Shown here: positions 46,304-54,089 of the stretch, piece after piece
Layout: every line of letters begins with the position of its first letter
Position numbering within the stretch: position 1 is the stretch's first letter
Assembly (NCBI RefSeq): GCF_021532315.1
Contig: NZ_JAKGAO010000011.1
Coordinates: 124,001-188,000 of the forward strand
Length of the DNA stretch: 64,000 bases
Direction: 5' to 3'
DNA from: Paenibacillus tarimensis
GTDB taxonomy: Bacteria > Bacillota > Bacilli > Paenibacillales > Paenibacillaceae
Program-made: the position numbers and the translations under genes
Notes under the pieces: model-generated
The model's input: the letters and a program-made list of their open reading frames with translations, nothing else
Told to the model about the DNA's origin: nothing
The model's database searches: none

Positions 46304-47359
46304 TCAGTCCACGCGCATTTTCACAAGAGCTTTTCCCAAACTGACCATCTCTTCAAAATACCTGCGGTATTCCTCCAATATGGCTGTACTAAAGCCGCCA
46401 GATTCAAGCTCCATCTTCGTTTCCGACAGGATCACCTCAAAATCCTCTGTACATTTTCCAAGCAGCTCCTCGCCCTGGCCCAGCAGCTTATTCCGCTCAT
46501 CCTGACTTTCCGATTTTAAATACTTGTTAAATAAATCCGTCATATCAGCCTGGCATGCGTTCTGCAGCTCGGTAAGACGCTTTTCCGCTTTGGTGACGAT
46601 AGCTGTATAAGCCTGGTCCACTGCACCTCCGCCGCCGGGGGCACCACCGCCGGGGGTACCGCCACCCGACGTTCCGCCGGATGCACCGCCATGATCGGAC
46701 CCTTTGCTTGTAACGGGAACACCCCCAGATGCTCCGCCAGATTCTGAGGATGAATCTGAACCGGTTCCCTTTGCAGGCAGAGCGGAATTCTGTCCCTTCC
46801 TATAGGCATCTGAATACCCTGTAATTCGCTTATTGGCGGAATCCCAGACAATTTTTACACCCGCAGACTCCGACATGAAGCGGACCGGAACATAGAGCGT
46901 TCCCTTATAGCTGTAAACCTGCTGGCCTGGAGCTAGGCGCTTCTCATCCCCCATGAAAGCAAACTTAGCTTCCACCGGAATAACGGACAGGTTAGCGCCA
47001 CCCTTGGCTGCCGCTTGATTGTCCTTAACCGCAGCGTCCTTCAAGTAGCCTATCAGCCGTTTGCGCTCCGCCTGATCCGGCTCCTCGACCCGAACGGAAC
47101 GGTCCTTGGCATTCCATGTCACCTGCTTCAGCAGCGCATAAGAGACAAACCGGATGGGAACATATGCGCTGCCCTTAACCATGAACAGATACTGTCCTTC
47201 AGGAAGCTTGAGAGTCTTACCGTCAAACACCAGCTTTAAAGCGGTCGTCGTTACGCGAACAGAGGAAGGGGAAGAAGCGGCAGACACGGATGCGGAGCCT
47301 CCAACCAGCATACAGCAGATCCAGATCACAGCAAGCGCATGCAGTTTTGTACGTTTCAT
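46304..47359 (-). CDS. Secreted protein with two copper-amine-oxidase N-terminal-like domains
   Basis: This 351-residue protein has a signal peptide (about 1-28, cleavage near VSAASS), then two copies of the copper-amine-oxidase N1 domain (SAYVPIRFVSYALLKQVTW and TLYVPVRFMSESAGVKIVW are the repeat cores), a Gly/Ser-rich linker (about 195-250) and a helical C-terminal domain. In Bacillota such domains occur in cell-wall-associated proteins and have no oxidase activity. The single Cys pair (NACQ and GKCT) may form a disulphide. AAGGAG precedes the ATG. Confidence 0.85.
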   Translation of the reverse strand: MKRTKLHALAVIWICCMLVGGSASVSAASSPSSVRVTTTALKLVFDGKTLKLPEGQYLFMVKGSAYVPIRFVSYALLKQVTWNAKDRSVRVEEPDQAERKRLIGYLKDAAVKDNQAAAKGGANLSVIPVEAKFAFMGDEKRLAPGQQVYSYKGTLYVPVRFMSESAGVKIVWDSANKRITGYSDAYRKGQNSALPAKGTGSDSSSESGGASGGVPVTSKGSDHGGASGGTSGGGTPGGGAPGGGGAVDQAYTAIVTKAEKRLTELQNACQADMTDLFNKYLKSESQDERNKLLGQGEELLGKCTEDFEVILSETKMELESGGFSTAILEEYRRYFEEMVSLGKALVKMRVD

Positions 47360-47415
47360 ATAATCTCCTTCGCAATCGTAATAGCAGCATAAAACGAATA
47401 ACTTATAAACCTATG

Positions 47416-47470
47416 ATTATTCACTTTGAATAATAACTTTATTATACCTACCGTTTCAATCTCTTGGCAA
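47416..47470 (-). promoter_or_regulatory. Promoter with downstream inverted repeat
   Basis: TTGCCA (47470-47465) and TATAAT (47446-47441) are 18 bp apart on the minus strand. The perfect dyad ATTATTC-N5-GAATAAT (47416-47434) follows the -10 and covers the start site, a likely operator. Confidence 0.7.
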
Positions 47471-47518
47471 GGCACCCCTCCGGCATACCTGTACCCGTTA
47501 CCGCTGCTTGCACACAGC

Positions 47519-47562
47519 AAAAAGACCGGGCCGCAGGTATACTTCCATACCCGGCCCGGTCT
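47519..47562 (-). terminator. Terminator after glnS
   Basis: AGACCGGGCCG pairs with CGGCCCGGTCT, with GTAT/ATAC inside; TTTTTG follows on the minus strand. Confidence 0.88.
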
Positions 47563-47593
47563 CCGATTATTCTATAGTTCTGCGCTTGCCGCT

Positions 47594-49252
47594 TTAGCCT
47601 TTGACGTCAAATGAGCTCTTCAGCGAAACGATCCGGTTAAACACCAGCTTCTCTGCCGATGTGTGCTTCGGATCTACATTGAAATAGCCGTGACGGAAAA
47701 ATTGGAATTTATCATGCGCCTTGGCTTCCTTCATGTTCGGCTCAACATATCCCTGCTGAATTTCCAGAGAATTCGGGTTGATGCATTCCAGGAACGGCTT
47801 GCCGTTATCTTCCGCTTCATCGGTGATAAGCGGCTCGTACAGCCGGAAATCAGCTGCAAGCGCCTGGGTCGCCTCCACCCAGTGGATGGTGCCCTTCACC
47901 TTCCGTCCGGTAAAGCCCGTACCGCTCTTCGTCTCCGGATCATAGGTACAGCGCAGTTCGACCACTTCTCCGCTGCTGTCTTTAATAACTTCCTGGCATG
48001 TAATGAAGTAGGCATGCTTCAGCCGGACCTCATTACCCGGAAACAGGCGGAAATACTTACTAGGGGGATTCTCCATAAAGTCATCCCGCTCAATATAGAT
48101 CTCGCGCGAGAATGGGATCTGGCGCTTGCCCATTTCCTCATTCTCGGGGTTATTCTCCGCCTCCAGCATCTCCACCTGTCCTTCCGGATAGTTGGTTATG
48201 ACGACCTTCAGCGGCTGCAGTACAGCCATCGTACGAGGAGCCTTCAGCTTGAGATCCTCGCGAATAAAATGCTCCAACATGCGCTCATCAACTGTGCTGT
48301 AGGCTCTTGCGACCCCGATCTCACGGCAGAATGCGCGGATGGCTTCCGCTGTGAAGCCCTTCCGGCGCAGTCCGGAAATCGTAGGCATCCGCGGATCATC
48401 CCAGCCGTCAACAACCCTTTCGTCCACAAGCATCTTAAGCTTACGTTTACTCATGACCGTATTCGTGAGGTTGAGGCGCGCAAACTCATATTGATGAGGC
48501 GTCGCCTCCATCTCGCATTCACGTACGACCCAGTCGTACAGCGGACGATGATCTTCAAACTCAAGCGTACAGATGGAATGGGTTACACCCTCAATCGCAT
48601 CTCCCAGCGGGTGTGCATAATCGTACATTGGGTAGATGCACCAGGCATCGCCAGTCCGGTGATGGTGAGCATGAGCGATCCGGTAGAGGACCGGATCCCG
48701 AAGGTTGATATTTGGGGAAGCCATATCAATCTTCGCCCGCAGCACCTTCTCGCCGTCCTTGAACTCACCGGCGCGCATCCGGCTGAACAGCTCCAAGTTC
48801 TCTTCCACACTGCGGTTGCGGTACGGACTCTCCTGACCCGGCTGCGTCAGGGTGCCCCGCGATTCCCGAATCTGCTCAGCCGACAGATCACATACATAGG
48901 CCCTGCCCTTCTTAATCAGCAGAACCGCCCGCTCGTACATCTCTTCGAAATAGTCGGATGCAAAGCGCAGATTATCCCAATCGAAGCCGAGCCACTTCAC
49001 ATCCTCCTGAATGGACTCCACATACTCCGTGTCTTCCTTCACCGGATTAGTATCATCGAAACGGAGATTGGTCTTTCCCTTGAACTCATCCGCCAGTTCA
49101 AAGTTCAGGCAGATCGATTTGGCATGTCCAATATGAAGATAACCATTCGGCTCTGGCGGGAACCGGGTAACAACCTCGTTAACCCTGCCTGTCTTGACGT
49201 CTTCTGCAACGATATGCTTGATAAAATTTGAGGACGATGTTTTGTTTTCCAC
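47594..49252 (-). CDS. glnS: Glutaminyl-tRNA synthetase
   Basis: GlnRS charges tRNA-Gln directly with glutamine. The 552-residue protein has the class I motifs HIGH (residues 40-43, followed by AKS) and VMSKRK (around 268), and [18 protein letters not shown] is the family opening. Its length matches the E. coli enzyme (554), and no YqeY tail domain is present. Most Bacillota lack GlnRS and use Glu-tRNA-Gln amidation by GatCAB, so this gene was probably acquired by transfer. GTG 49252 lies nine bases after AAAGG; TTG 49261 abuts that site. Confidence 0.94.
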   Translation of the reverse strand: MENKTSSSNFIKHIVAEDVKTGRVNEVVTRFPPEPNGYLHIGHAKSICLNFELADEFKGKTNLRFDDTNPVKEDTEYVESIQEDVKWLGFDWDNLRFASDYFEEMYERAVLLIKKGRAYVCDLSAEQIRESRGTLTQPGQESPYRNRSVEENLELFSRMRAGEFKDGEKVLRAKIDMASPNINLRDPVLYRIAHAHHHRTGDAWCIYPMYDYAHPLGDAIEGVTHSICTLEFEDHRPLYDWVVRECEMEATPHQYEFARLNLTNTVMSKRKLKMLVDERVVDGWDDPRMPTISGLRRKGFTAEAIRAFCREIGVARAYSTVDERMLEHFIREDLKLKAPRTMAVLQPLKVVITNYPEGQVEMLEAENNPENEEMGKRQIPFSREIYIERDDFMENPPSKYFRLFPGNEVRLKHAYFITCQEVIKDSSGEVVELRCTYDPETKSGTGFTGRKVKGTIHWVEATQALAADFRLYEPLITDEAEDNGKPFLECINPNSLEIQQGYVEPNMKEAKAHDKFQFFRHGYFNVDPKHTSAEKLVFNRIVSLKSSFDVKG

Positions 49253-49530
49253 AGTGACCAACCTTTCCCACGGTGAATTGCTATCCCTCTATCATACACC
49301 ATTTCTCCCATGAATATAAGAAGCACGCGCTTGTTTTCAAAGACGAGCCCTGCCTGCGGTATACTTGCACTCTTCAAGCGATGGCATGCATCCACCGGCT
49401 CCGATTGGCACAAACTACTAACAGCCATTACCTCTATCAGGCAGCAAAACGGCCTTCGGCCACAAAATCATTGTTGCCGTACGAAAATTCGGGTAATATT
49501 CAGCACAAAGCTGTTAGAGGAGGATGAGTC

Positions 49531-49863
49531 ATGAGAGTGCAATGGACCATTATAGCCGCCCTGCTGTTTGCCCTAATCACGGCTATTTTCGCGGTTATTA
49601 ATATCGAACCCGTTGAAGTGAACTTCTGGTTTACCCGGACCAGCCTGCCGCTTATCCTGGTTATTCTTATTTCCACACTTCTTGGCGGATTGACCGTCGG
49701 ACTATTCGGCATTATCCGGCAGTACCGCCTTCAGCGGCGAATCAGACAGCTCGAGCGTGAGCTGCAGAGCCGGGGCGAAGAGCTGCCCCCGCATTCCGGT
49801 TCTCCCGTGTCTGGACAGGAAGCCCACGGCCAGCACGATCCAACCGATATGGAGCCCAGATAA
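49531..49863 (+). CDS. LapA-domain membrane protein (DUF1049)
   Basis: This 110-residue protein has two membrane helices (about 5-25 and 40-62) and a charged coiled C-terminus, the layout of the LapA/YrvD (DUF1049) family (VNIEPVEVNFWFT between the helices). The family is linked to envelope biogenesis in Gram-negatives, with no clear role in Bacillota. AGAGGAGG precedes the ATG. The 278-bp gap to glnS holds its promoter region; nothing specific was recognised in it. Confidence 0.82.
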   Translation: MRVQWTIIAALLFALITAIFAVINIEPVEVNFWFTRTSLPLILVILISTLLGGLTVGLFGIIRQYRLQRRIRQLERELQSRGEELPPHSGSPVSGQEAHGQHDPTDMEPR

Positions 49864-49874
49864 CCACTGACCGC

Positions 49875-49907
49875 AAGAAGGAGCCTCCCCGCCGGACGTC
49901 TCCTTCT
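49875..49907. terminator. Hairpin between the LapA-domain gene and the asparaginase gene
   Basis: AAGAAGGAG pairs with CTCCTTCTT around a 15-base GC-rich loop; there is no good T-run on either strand. Confidence 0.5.
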
Positions 49908-49938
49908 TACAGTCAGCTCTCAACATACCGCTGCAGCG

Positions 49939-51003
49939 TCACCAGCTTCCACCCTCATGATGCTCATAAAATATATTCCGTCCCAGAAATGCCGCACGTT
50001 CTTCAGCTGTATCATAGCCTCCGTAAGCCAGCATCAGCTTGACCAGGGCCGCTTCCATGCCGATCCTCGGAAGTCCTAGAATACCTGCCCTCATAAACTC
50101 ATCCGCTGAACGGTACAAGGCAGACCCCTCTTTCTTGGCTGGCGCCACATACAGCGGTACCCCATGCTCCCGGCAGTACGACGCAAACCCGATTATCGAG
50201 CTGCTGTAACGTTCGGAAGCGAAGCTGCTCGCCGTAGCGGAATGATAGACGCCATGAAGAACGGCATCTGGTTTGACAGAACGGAAGTCATACAAGCTGT
50301 AATTCAAGCCTGGGAAAGGCCGAATATACAGAATGTTCGTCGAGAACCGGATACGCTGCAGATCTGCCGCCGGTGCTCTCGCTGCCCTTAGCCCAGCTAC
50401 TTCAGGTTGGATCTCATGCTCATCGGGGACGAATATCCCGTCAACCATCTTGCCGAACGGCACGCCATAAGGGCTGTCAAATTGGTCGTTAAACGGCAGT
50501 GCCTCTGTCATTCTCGTGCCCAGATAGATAGCATGGTCGCCAAGCTCATTCTCAAACGATACAAATACGCCCGGAATATCGGCATCAGCAATAAAGTCTA
50601 CAGCTGCCGCAAAATTCCGCAGTCCGTTGCTGCGGGGATGACCCAGCGGCTGATTGCTCGCCACCAGCACAATCGGCAACCCGTAGTGACTAGCCGTATA
50701 GCTAAGCATAGCCGCCGTATAGGGGACCGTATCAGACCCATGCGTAATGATAATACCTGCGTATGGCGCCCGGTCCATCTGCTCAAGAGCAGTCAGCAGC
50801 TCCAGCCAGTTATCCGGGGTCATATTCTCACTCAGCACCTGCAGCGGCTGCAGGGTATCCATCTCAAACGGCCTGCTGCCTTCAAGCTGGCTGTACTGCT
50901 TCAGGAGTTCATATGGGGTGTCCTGATGCACATCAATGACATTGCCGTTCACCCGGCTGCCGATTGTACCACCCGTAAAAATGACCATAATCCGGTCCTT
51001 CAT
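49939..51003 (-). CDS. L-asparaginase (type I-like)
   Basis: This 354-residue enzyme hydrolyses asparagine to aspartate and ammonia. Both nucleophile regions are intact: FTGGTIGS with Thr13 and THGSDT at 87-92. It has no signal peptide, so it is cytoplasmic. CGGAGG precedes ATG 51003; an open frame continues upstream to 51066 without a ribosome site. A weak promoter (TTGATT-17-TAAAGT) lies on the minus strand near 51065-51035. It would supply ammonium, like the nitrate genes, but shows no shared box that I could find. Confidence 0.92.
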   Translation of the reverse strand: MKDRIMVIFTGGTIGSRVNGNVIDVHQDTPYELLKQYSQLEGSRPFEMDTLQPLQVLSENMTPDNWLELLTALEQMDRAPYAGIIITHGSDTVPYTAAMLSYTASHYGLPIVLVASNQPLGHPRSNGLRNFAAAVDFIADADIPGVFVSFENELGDHAIYLGTRMTEALPFNDQFDSPYGVPFGKMVDGIFVPDEHEIQPEVAGLRAARAPAADLQRIRFSTNILYIRPFPGLNYSLYDFRSVKPDAVLHGVYHSATASSFASERYSSSIIGFASYCREHGVPLYVAPAKKEGSALYRSADEFMRAGILGLPRIGMEAALVKLMLAYGGYDTAEERAAFLGRNIFYEHHEGGSW

Positions 51004-51659
51004 GTCTGTTTCCTCCGTGTATGGGATTGTCATTCTTACTTTAGCCTTCGACAAATATGAAATCAACCTTCCCGTTCCGACGGCTTTCTACGGCAGGCTG
51101 TTATAAATCCCGAGAAGCCCATGTATAGATAAGCTGACATCGATGAGTGGGCAAATTTAAGGAAATGAAATATCCTTGCACGCTGTCAAATCAACATTCC
51201 GCTTCTGCAGACCTATCCAACAACTTTGGACGGGGGGTTCTTTAGTCGCCGGGAAGCGTGTCGAACCCCCAGTGAAAGACCTACCTCGAACAACCGGATA
51301 CAAGGCTGAGCATATACTGGTAACAGCAATTATCCGCCGGCAAACCAGTAAAAACAAGAGGATCATGCAGAAGAAAACCGATATGTGTCGAACAATAATT
51401 GATTCTAATTGCCCCTGTGAAAGCAGGACTGTGCAGATATACTTTAGATGTAATTGTTGGGGATTTCTGGACGTAACGCTGTGGTCAACTTTCTTCACAT
51501 AATGTATAATACCTGTATTTCACCACTGATTATCATCTGCGATAAATGTGCATCATGACAAGCTAATTCTCATCATCCAAAATTCCGGGGAATGGTATTC
51601 CAGTAACCTAACGGGCATACAACAGATAGAGCCTTTATTATAAACAAGGAGTGGAGTGT
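51004..51659. other. 656-bp stretch without a supported gene
   Basis: It holds the asparaginase promoter side and that of the plus-strand gene at 51660 (TATAAT at 51505-51510, poor -35). A perfect inverted repeat GGGGGTTC-N22-GAACCCCC lies at about 51234-51270. Two opposed frames (51176-51502 plus and 51157-51498 minus) look random in composition and lack ribosome sites. Confidence 0.5.
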
Positions 51660-52106
51660 ATGACTTATTTGAGCCGGTTGTTGAGCTGCGATTACGTGGA
51701 ATGGAAACAACGCTTGACGGAGTGTGAGGAGGGCAATGTACGGAGTTTGCTTTCCGGTTATTTTTCAGAAGCCGAGCTGAACGAAATGACGGAAGTTCTG
51801 ACACTCAACCACTGGCTGAAACAAATGCATTCGGAGGCCGCTCCCTCCAAATTGACTATTATTTTTGCCGGACGGGATATCATTGCAGCTAACCCGCCCA
51901 ACCTGCCGGGTATTGATCGTCTGCCTTCCAGAGATGCCTGTGCCATTATCGAATATCTAAAAGGCAAATTCGCCACCTATGCCGCTATGCTGGGCGAGTC
52001 TCTTATCGGCTGCAGGCTCCACGAGATCTACCCCTCCTGCTACGCCATGACGGCTGAGATCACTTATTCCGCCTCCCGTTATAAGGACCAGCGAAGCTGC
52101 ATATAA
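51660..52106 (+). CDS. Hypothetical protein, 148 residues
   Basis: I do not recognise this protein. It starts at ATG 51660, eight bases after AAGGAG. It looks soluble and mostly helical (MTYLSRLLSCDYVEWKQRL; NEMTEVLTLNHWLKQMH), then has LTIIFAGRDIIAANPP and a helical stretch DACAIIEYLKGKFATYAAML. It contains six cysteines. There is no signal peptide or membrane segment. It stands alone between the asparaginase gene and an XRE regulator; no operon partner is obvious. Confidence 0.7.
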   Translation: MTYLSRLLSCDYVEWKQRLTECEEGNVRSLLSGYFSEAELNEMTEVLTLNHWLKQMHSEAAPSKLTIIFAGRDIIAANPPNLPGIDRLPSRDACAIIEYLKGKFATYAAMLGESLIGCRLHEIYPSCYAMTAEITYSASRYKDQRSCI

Positions 52107-52156
52107 CTTTTCTGATATTTCATCATTAACCAACCTCTATTCACCTGCCGATAATG

Positions 52157-52191
52157 GTGTTAGAGAGGTGTTTTGTGCTATAATCTAACAC
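52157..52191 (+). promoter_or_regulatory. Promoter with flanking inverted repeat upstream of the XRE gene
   Basis: GTGTTAGA (52157-52164) and TCTAACAC (52184-52191) form a perfect dyad that brackets the promoter; TATAAT lies at 52179-52184. The 160-base leader downstream contains GAACG-GCAA-CGTTC near 52271-52284, a stem capped by a GNRA tetraloop, and an earlier T8 run. Confidence 0.6.
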
Positions 52192-52353
52192 GATAAATAC
52201 GATATTGCTCTTAATGTGAAGACGCATGGAAAGTTTTGTGACTTCATCATTTTTTTTGCAAAACGATACTTGAACGGCAACGTTCTTTCTTCAAATCTAA
52301 TGCATAGCGGGGCGATATGGTGATAAGCGAGGATATGTAGGAGGAATGCAAGC

Positions 52354-52722
52354 ATGTTTGCCAAGCGCCTGAAGCAACTTAGAAAAACACGCAAGTTCTC
52401 CATGCAAGAGGTAGCGGATACCGTAGGTGTAGCTAAGAGTACATATGCGGGCTACGAATCGGGTTACCGGCAGCCTACACTGGAAACGATTCAGCTGATC
52501 GCCAAGAAGCTTAACACATCAGCCGATTACCTGCTTGGACTTACCGATTACCCCGAAACCATGGAGCCTACCAGCAACGCCAAGGAACTTCTTAACCACC
52601 AGCAGCTGCATTGGGATGGCGTTCCGCTGGAAGAAGAAGACCTGGAGCTTGTACGAAGGCTGCTTGAGCGCGTCATCCTGAGCCGGACAGGCAAGGAGCC
52701 AGGCGACCAAGGAGCTAAGTAA
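52354..52722 (+). CDS. XRE-family transcriptional regulator
   Basis: This 122-residue protein has a Cro/CI helix-turn-helix (about 5-60: LKQLRKTRKFSMQEVADTVG, KSTYAGYESGYRQPTLETIQ) and a C-terminal segment with LHWDGVPLEEEDLELVRRLLE, a tail common in Bacillota XRE repressors of the ImmR/SinR kind. AGGAGG lies ten bases before the ATG. A dyad brackets its promoter, suggesting autoregulation. Targets are unknown; there is no phage or mobile-element gene nearby. The 280 bp after it hold only a hairpin. Confidence 0.9.
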   Translation: MFAKRLKQLRKTRKFSMQEVADTVGVAKSTYAGYESGYRQPTLETIQLIAKKLNTSADYLLGLTDYPETMEPTSNAKELLNHQQLHWDGVPLEEEDLELVRRLLERVILSRTGKEPGDQGAK

Positions 52723-52929
52723 AGGAACCGCTTCCCATACACACTCCACACTCATTACCTGGCCATAATCCGGCAACCCCTCTTCTCCCTCTTCAAATGG
52801 CGGAGCAGCAGAGCCGGTATTTCCGGCCGGACTCCCCAAGGACAAGCATTACCTCCCCGTGGCAGCCATGCCGCCTTCACATATCCCGATGAGCATCAAT
52901 ATCAACCGTTACTGTACAAACCTGCCATC

Positions 52930-52954
52930 GGCAAAGCCGTCCAGCGGCTTTGCC
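52930..52954. terminator. Hairpin between the XRE gene and rfbB
   Basis: GGCAAAGCCG pairs perfectly with CGGCTTTGCC (10 bp) around a 5-base loop; T-runs are absent on plus and weak on minus. Confidence 0.6.
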
Positions 52955-53001
52955 AGCATACAAGCTCTCGACCTTTATTCAAAGCTTCGTTATGTTAATT
53001 T

Positions 53002-54012
53002 CTATCCCGAAATCCGGGAAGATACAGGGAGTGAATCTTTAGTTAGAAGAGGAGACCACCACTGCCTGTTGCGGACATACCAATCAACGGTTAACATTAA
53101 CCCTTCTTCAAACCGGCACACCGGATACCAGCCCAATTCCCGCCGGATTTTATCGAACTTGTTGGCATAGCGGTAGTCCTGGCTGGGACGGTCCTCTGTA
53201 AAGCAAATCAGACTGTGCGGCTTGCCTAATTGGTCAAGCACAGCCTTGGCGACATCAATAGTCCTCCTCTCCTGTTCTGCCCCAATATTGTATATCTCAC
53301 CTGGCTCTCCCTTCTTCAGCACAAGGTCAATCGCGGCTGCATTATCTCCTATATACAGCCAGTCACGGATGCTTTGTCCTTCCCCGTGTATGATGACAGG
53401 ACGATCCGCGATGGCATCCGTAATGGTTCTCGGAATGAGCTTCTCAGGATATTGCCGCGGGCCATATGTGTTCGAGCAGCGGACGTAATTCACATGAAGC
53501 CCATAGGTCTGATAATAAGCCCGTATGAACATATCCGCGGCTGCCTTACTCGCGGAATAAGGGTTATTGGGGGCATAGCCCGATTCCTCGGTGAACCAGC
53601 CTGTGTCGCCAAGCGATCCATAGACCTCATCTGTAGAAATCTGCACGAAGCGTCTTACTCCCGCACTCACCGCGGCATCCAGCAGAGTCTGTGTGCCCAC
53701 CACATTCGTCATAGCAAATGCAGAAGGATCTGCTATACTCCGGTCCACATGGGACTCTGCTGCGAAATTCACAATTGCTTCTATTTCATAATGACGCAAA
53801 ACCTTATCTACAGCCGCACGATCGCAAATATCGCCAAGCACAAACTGGTAATCGGACCGCCACGAATAGCCGGCCAGATTATCCAGATTTCCGGCATACG
53901 TCAGCTTATCGAAATTAATAATTCTGCAATCGGTATAGGTATCCAGCATATAGCCGATAAAGTTACTGCCGAGAAACCCGGCTCCGCCAGTCACCATAAT
54001 GTTCATTTGCAT
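53002..54012 (-). CDS. rfbB: dTDP-glucose 4,6-dehydratase
   Basis: This 336-residue short-chain dehydrogenase-type enzyme converts dTDP-glucose to dTDP-4-keto-6-deoxyglucose, the branch point to rhamnose and other deoxysugars. It has GGAGFLGSNF for NAD, the catalytic STDEVYGSL (Thr-Asp-Glu) and YSASKAAAD. The other dTDP-rhamnose genes (rfbA, C, D) are not adjacent, so they must lie elsewhere. It is the last gene of the polysaccharide cluster. Start at ATG 54012 or ATG 54006. Confidence 0.93.
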   Translation of the reverse strand: MQMNIMVTGGAGFLGSNFIGYMLDTYTDCRIINFDKLTYAGNLDNLAGYSWRSDYQFVLGDICDRAAVDKVLRHYEIEAIVNFAAESHVDRSIADPSAFAMTNVVGTQTLLDAAVSAGVRRFVQISTDEVYGSLGDTGWFTEESGYAPNNPYSASKAAADMFIRAYYQTYGLHVNYVRCSNTYGPRQYPEKLIPRTITDAIADRPVIIHGEGQSIRDWLYIGDNAAAIDLVLKKGEPGEIYNIGAEQERRTIDVAKAVLDQLGKPHSLICFTEDRPSQDYRYANKFDKIRRELGWYPVCRFEEGLMLTVDWYVRNRQWWSPLLTKDSLPVSSRISG

Positions 54013-54042
54013 TCACCCGGCCTTCGCCTAAAATTTAAATGG

Positions 54043-54073
54043 ACCCGGGCTGAGGACCAGCCCCACCCCGGGT
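54043..54073 (-). terminator. Hairpin after the SLH-protein gene
   Basis: ACCCGGG and CCCGGGT (with GGGCTG/CAGCCC as inner alternative) fold directly after the stop; ATTTAAATTTT follows on the minus strand. Confidence 0.65.
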
Positions 54074-54089
54074 ATACTCAGCAGAAAGC

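Noticed and set aside
47663-49231. 522-codon open frame on the plus strand opposite glnS
   Set aside because: It is antisense to a clear GlnRS gene, has no ribosome site and its translation has no family-like pattern.
51234-51270. tRNA-like T-arm (GGTTC/GAACC) in the 51 kb gap
   Set aside because: The arms are 22 bases apart and no acceptor, D or anticodon arm can be formed around them.
51176-51502. Opposed frames of 108 and 113 codons in the 51004-51659 gap
   Set aside because: They overlap on opposite strands, lack ribosome sites and look random in composition.
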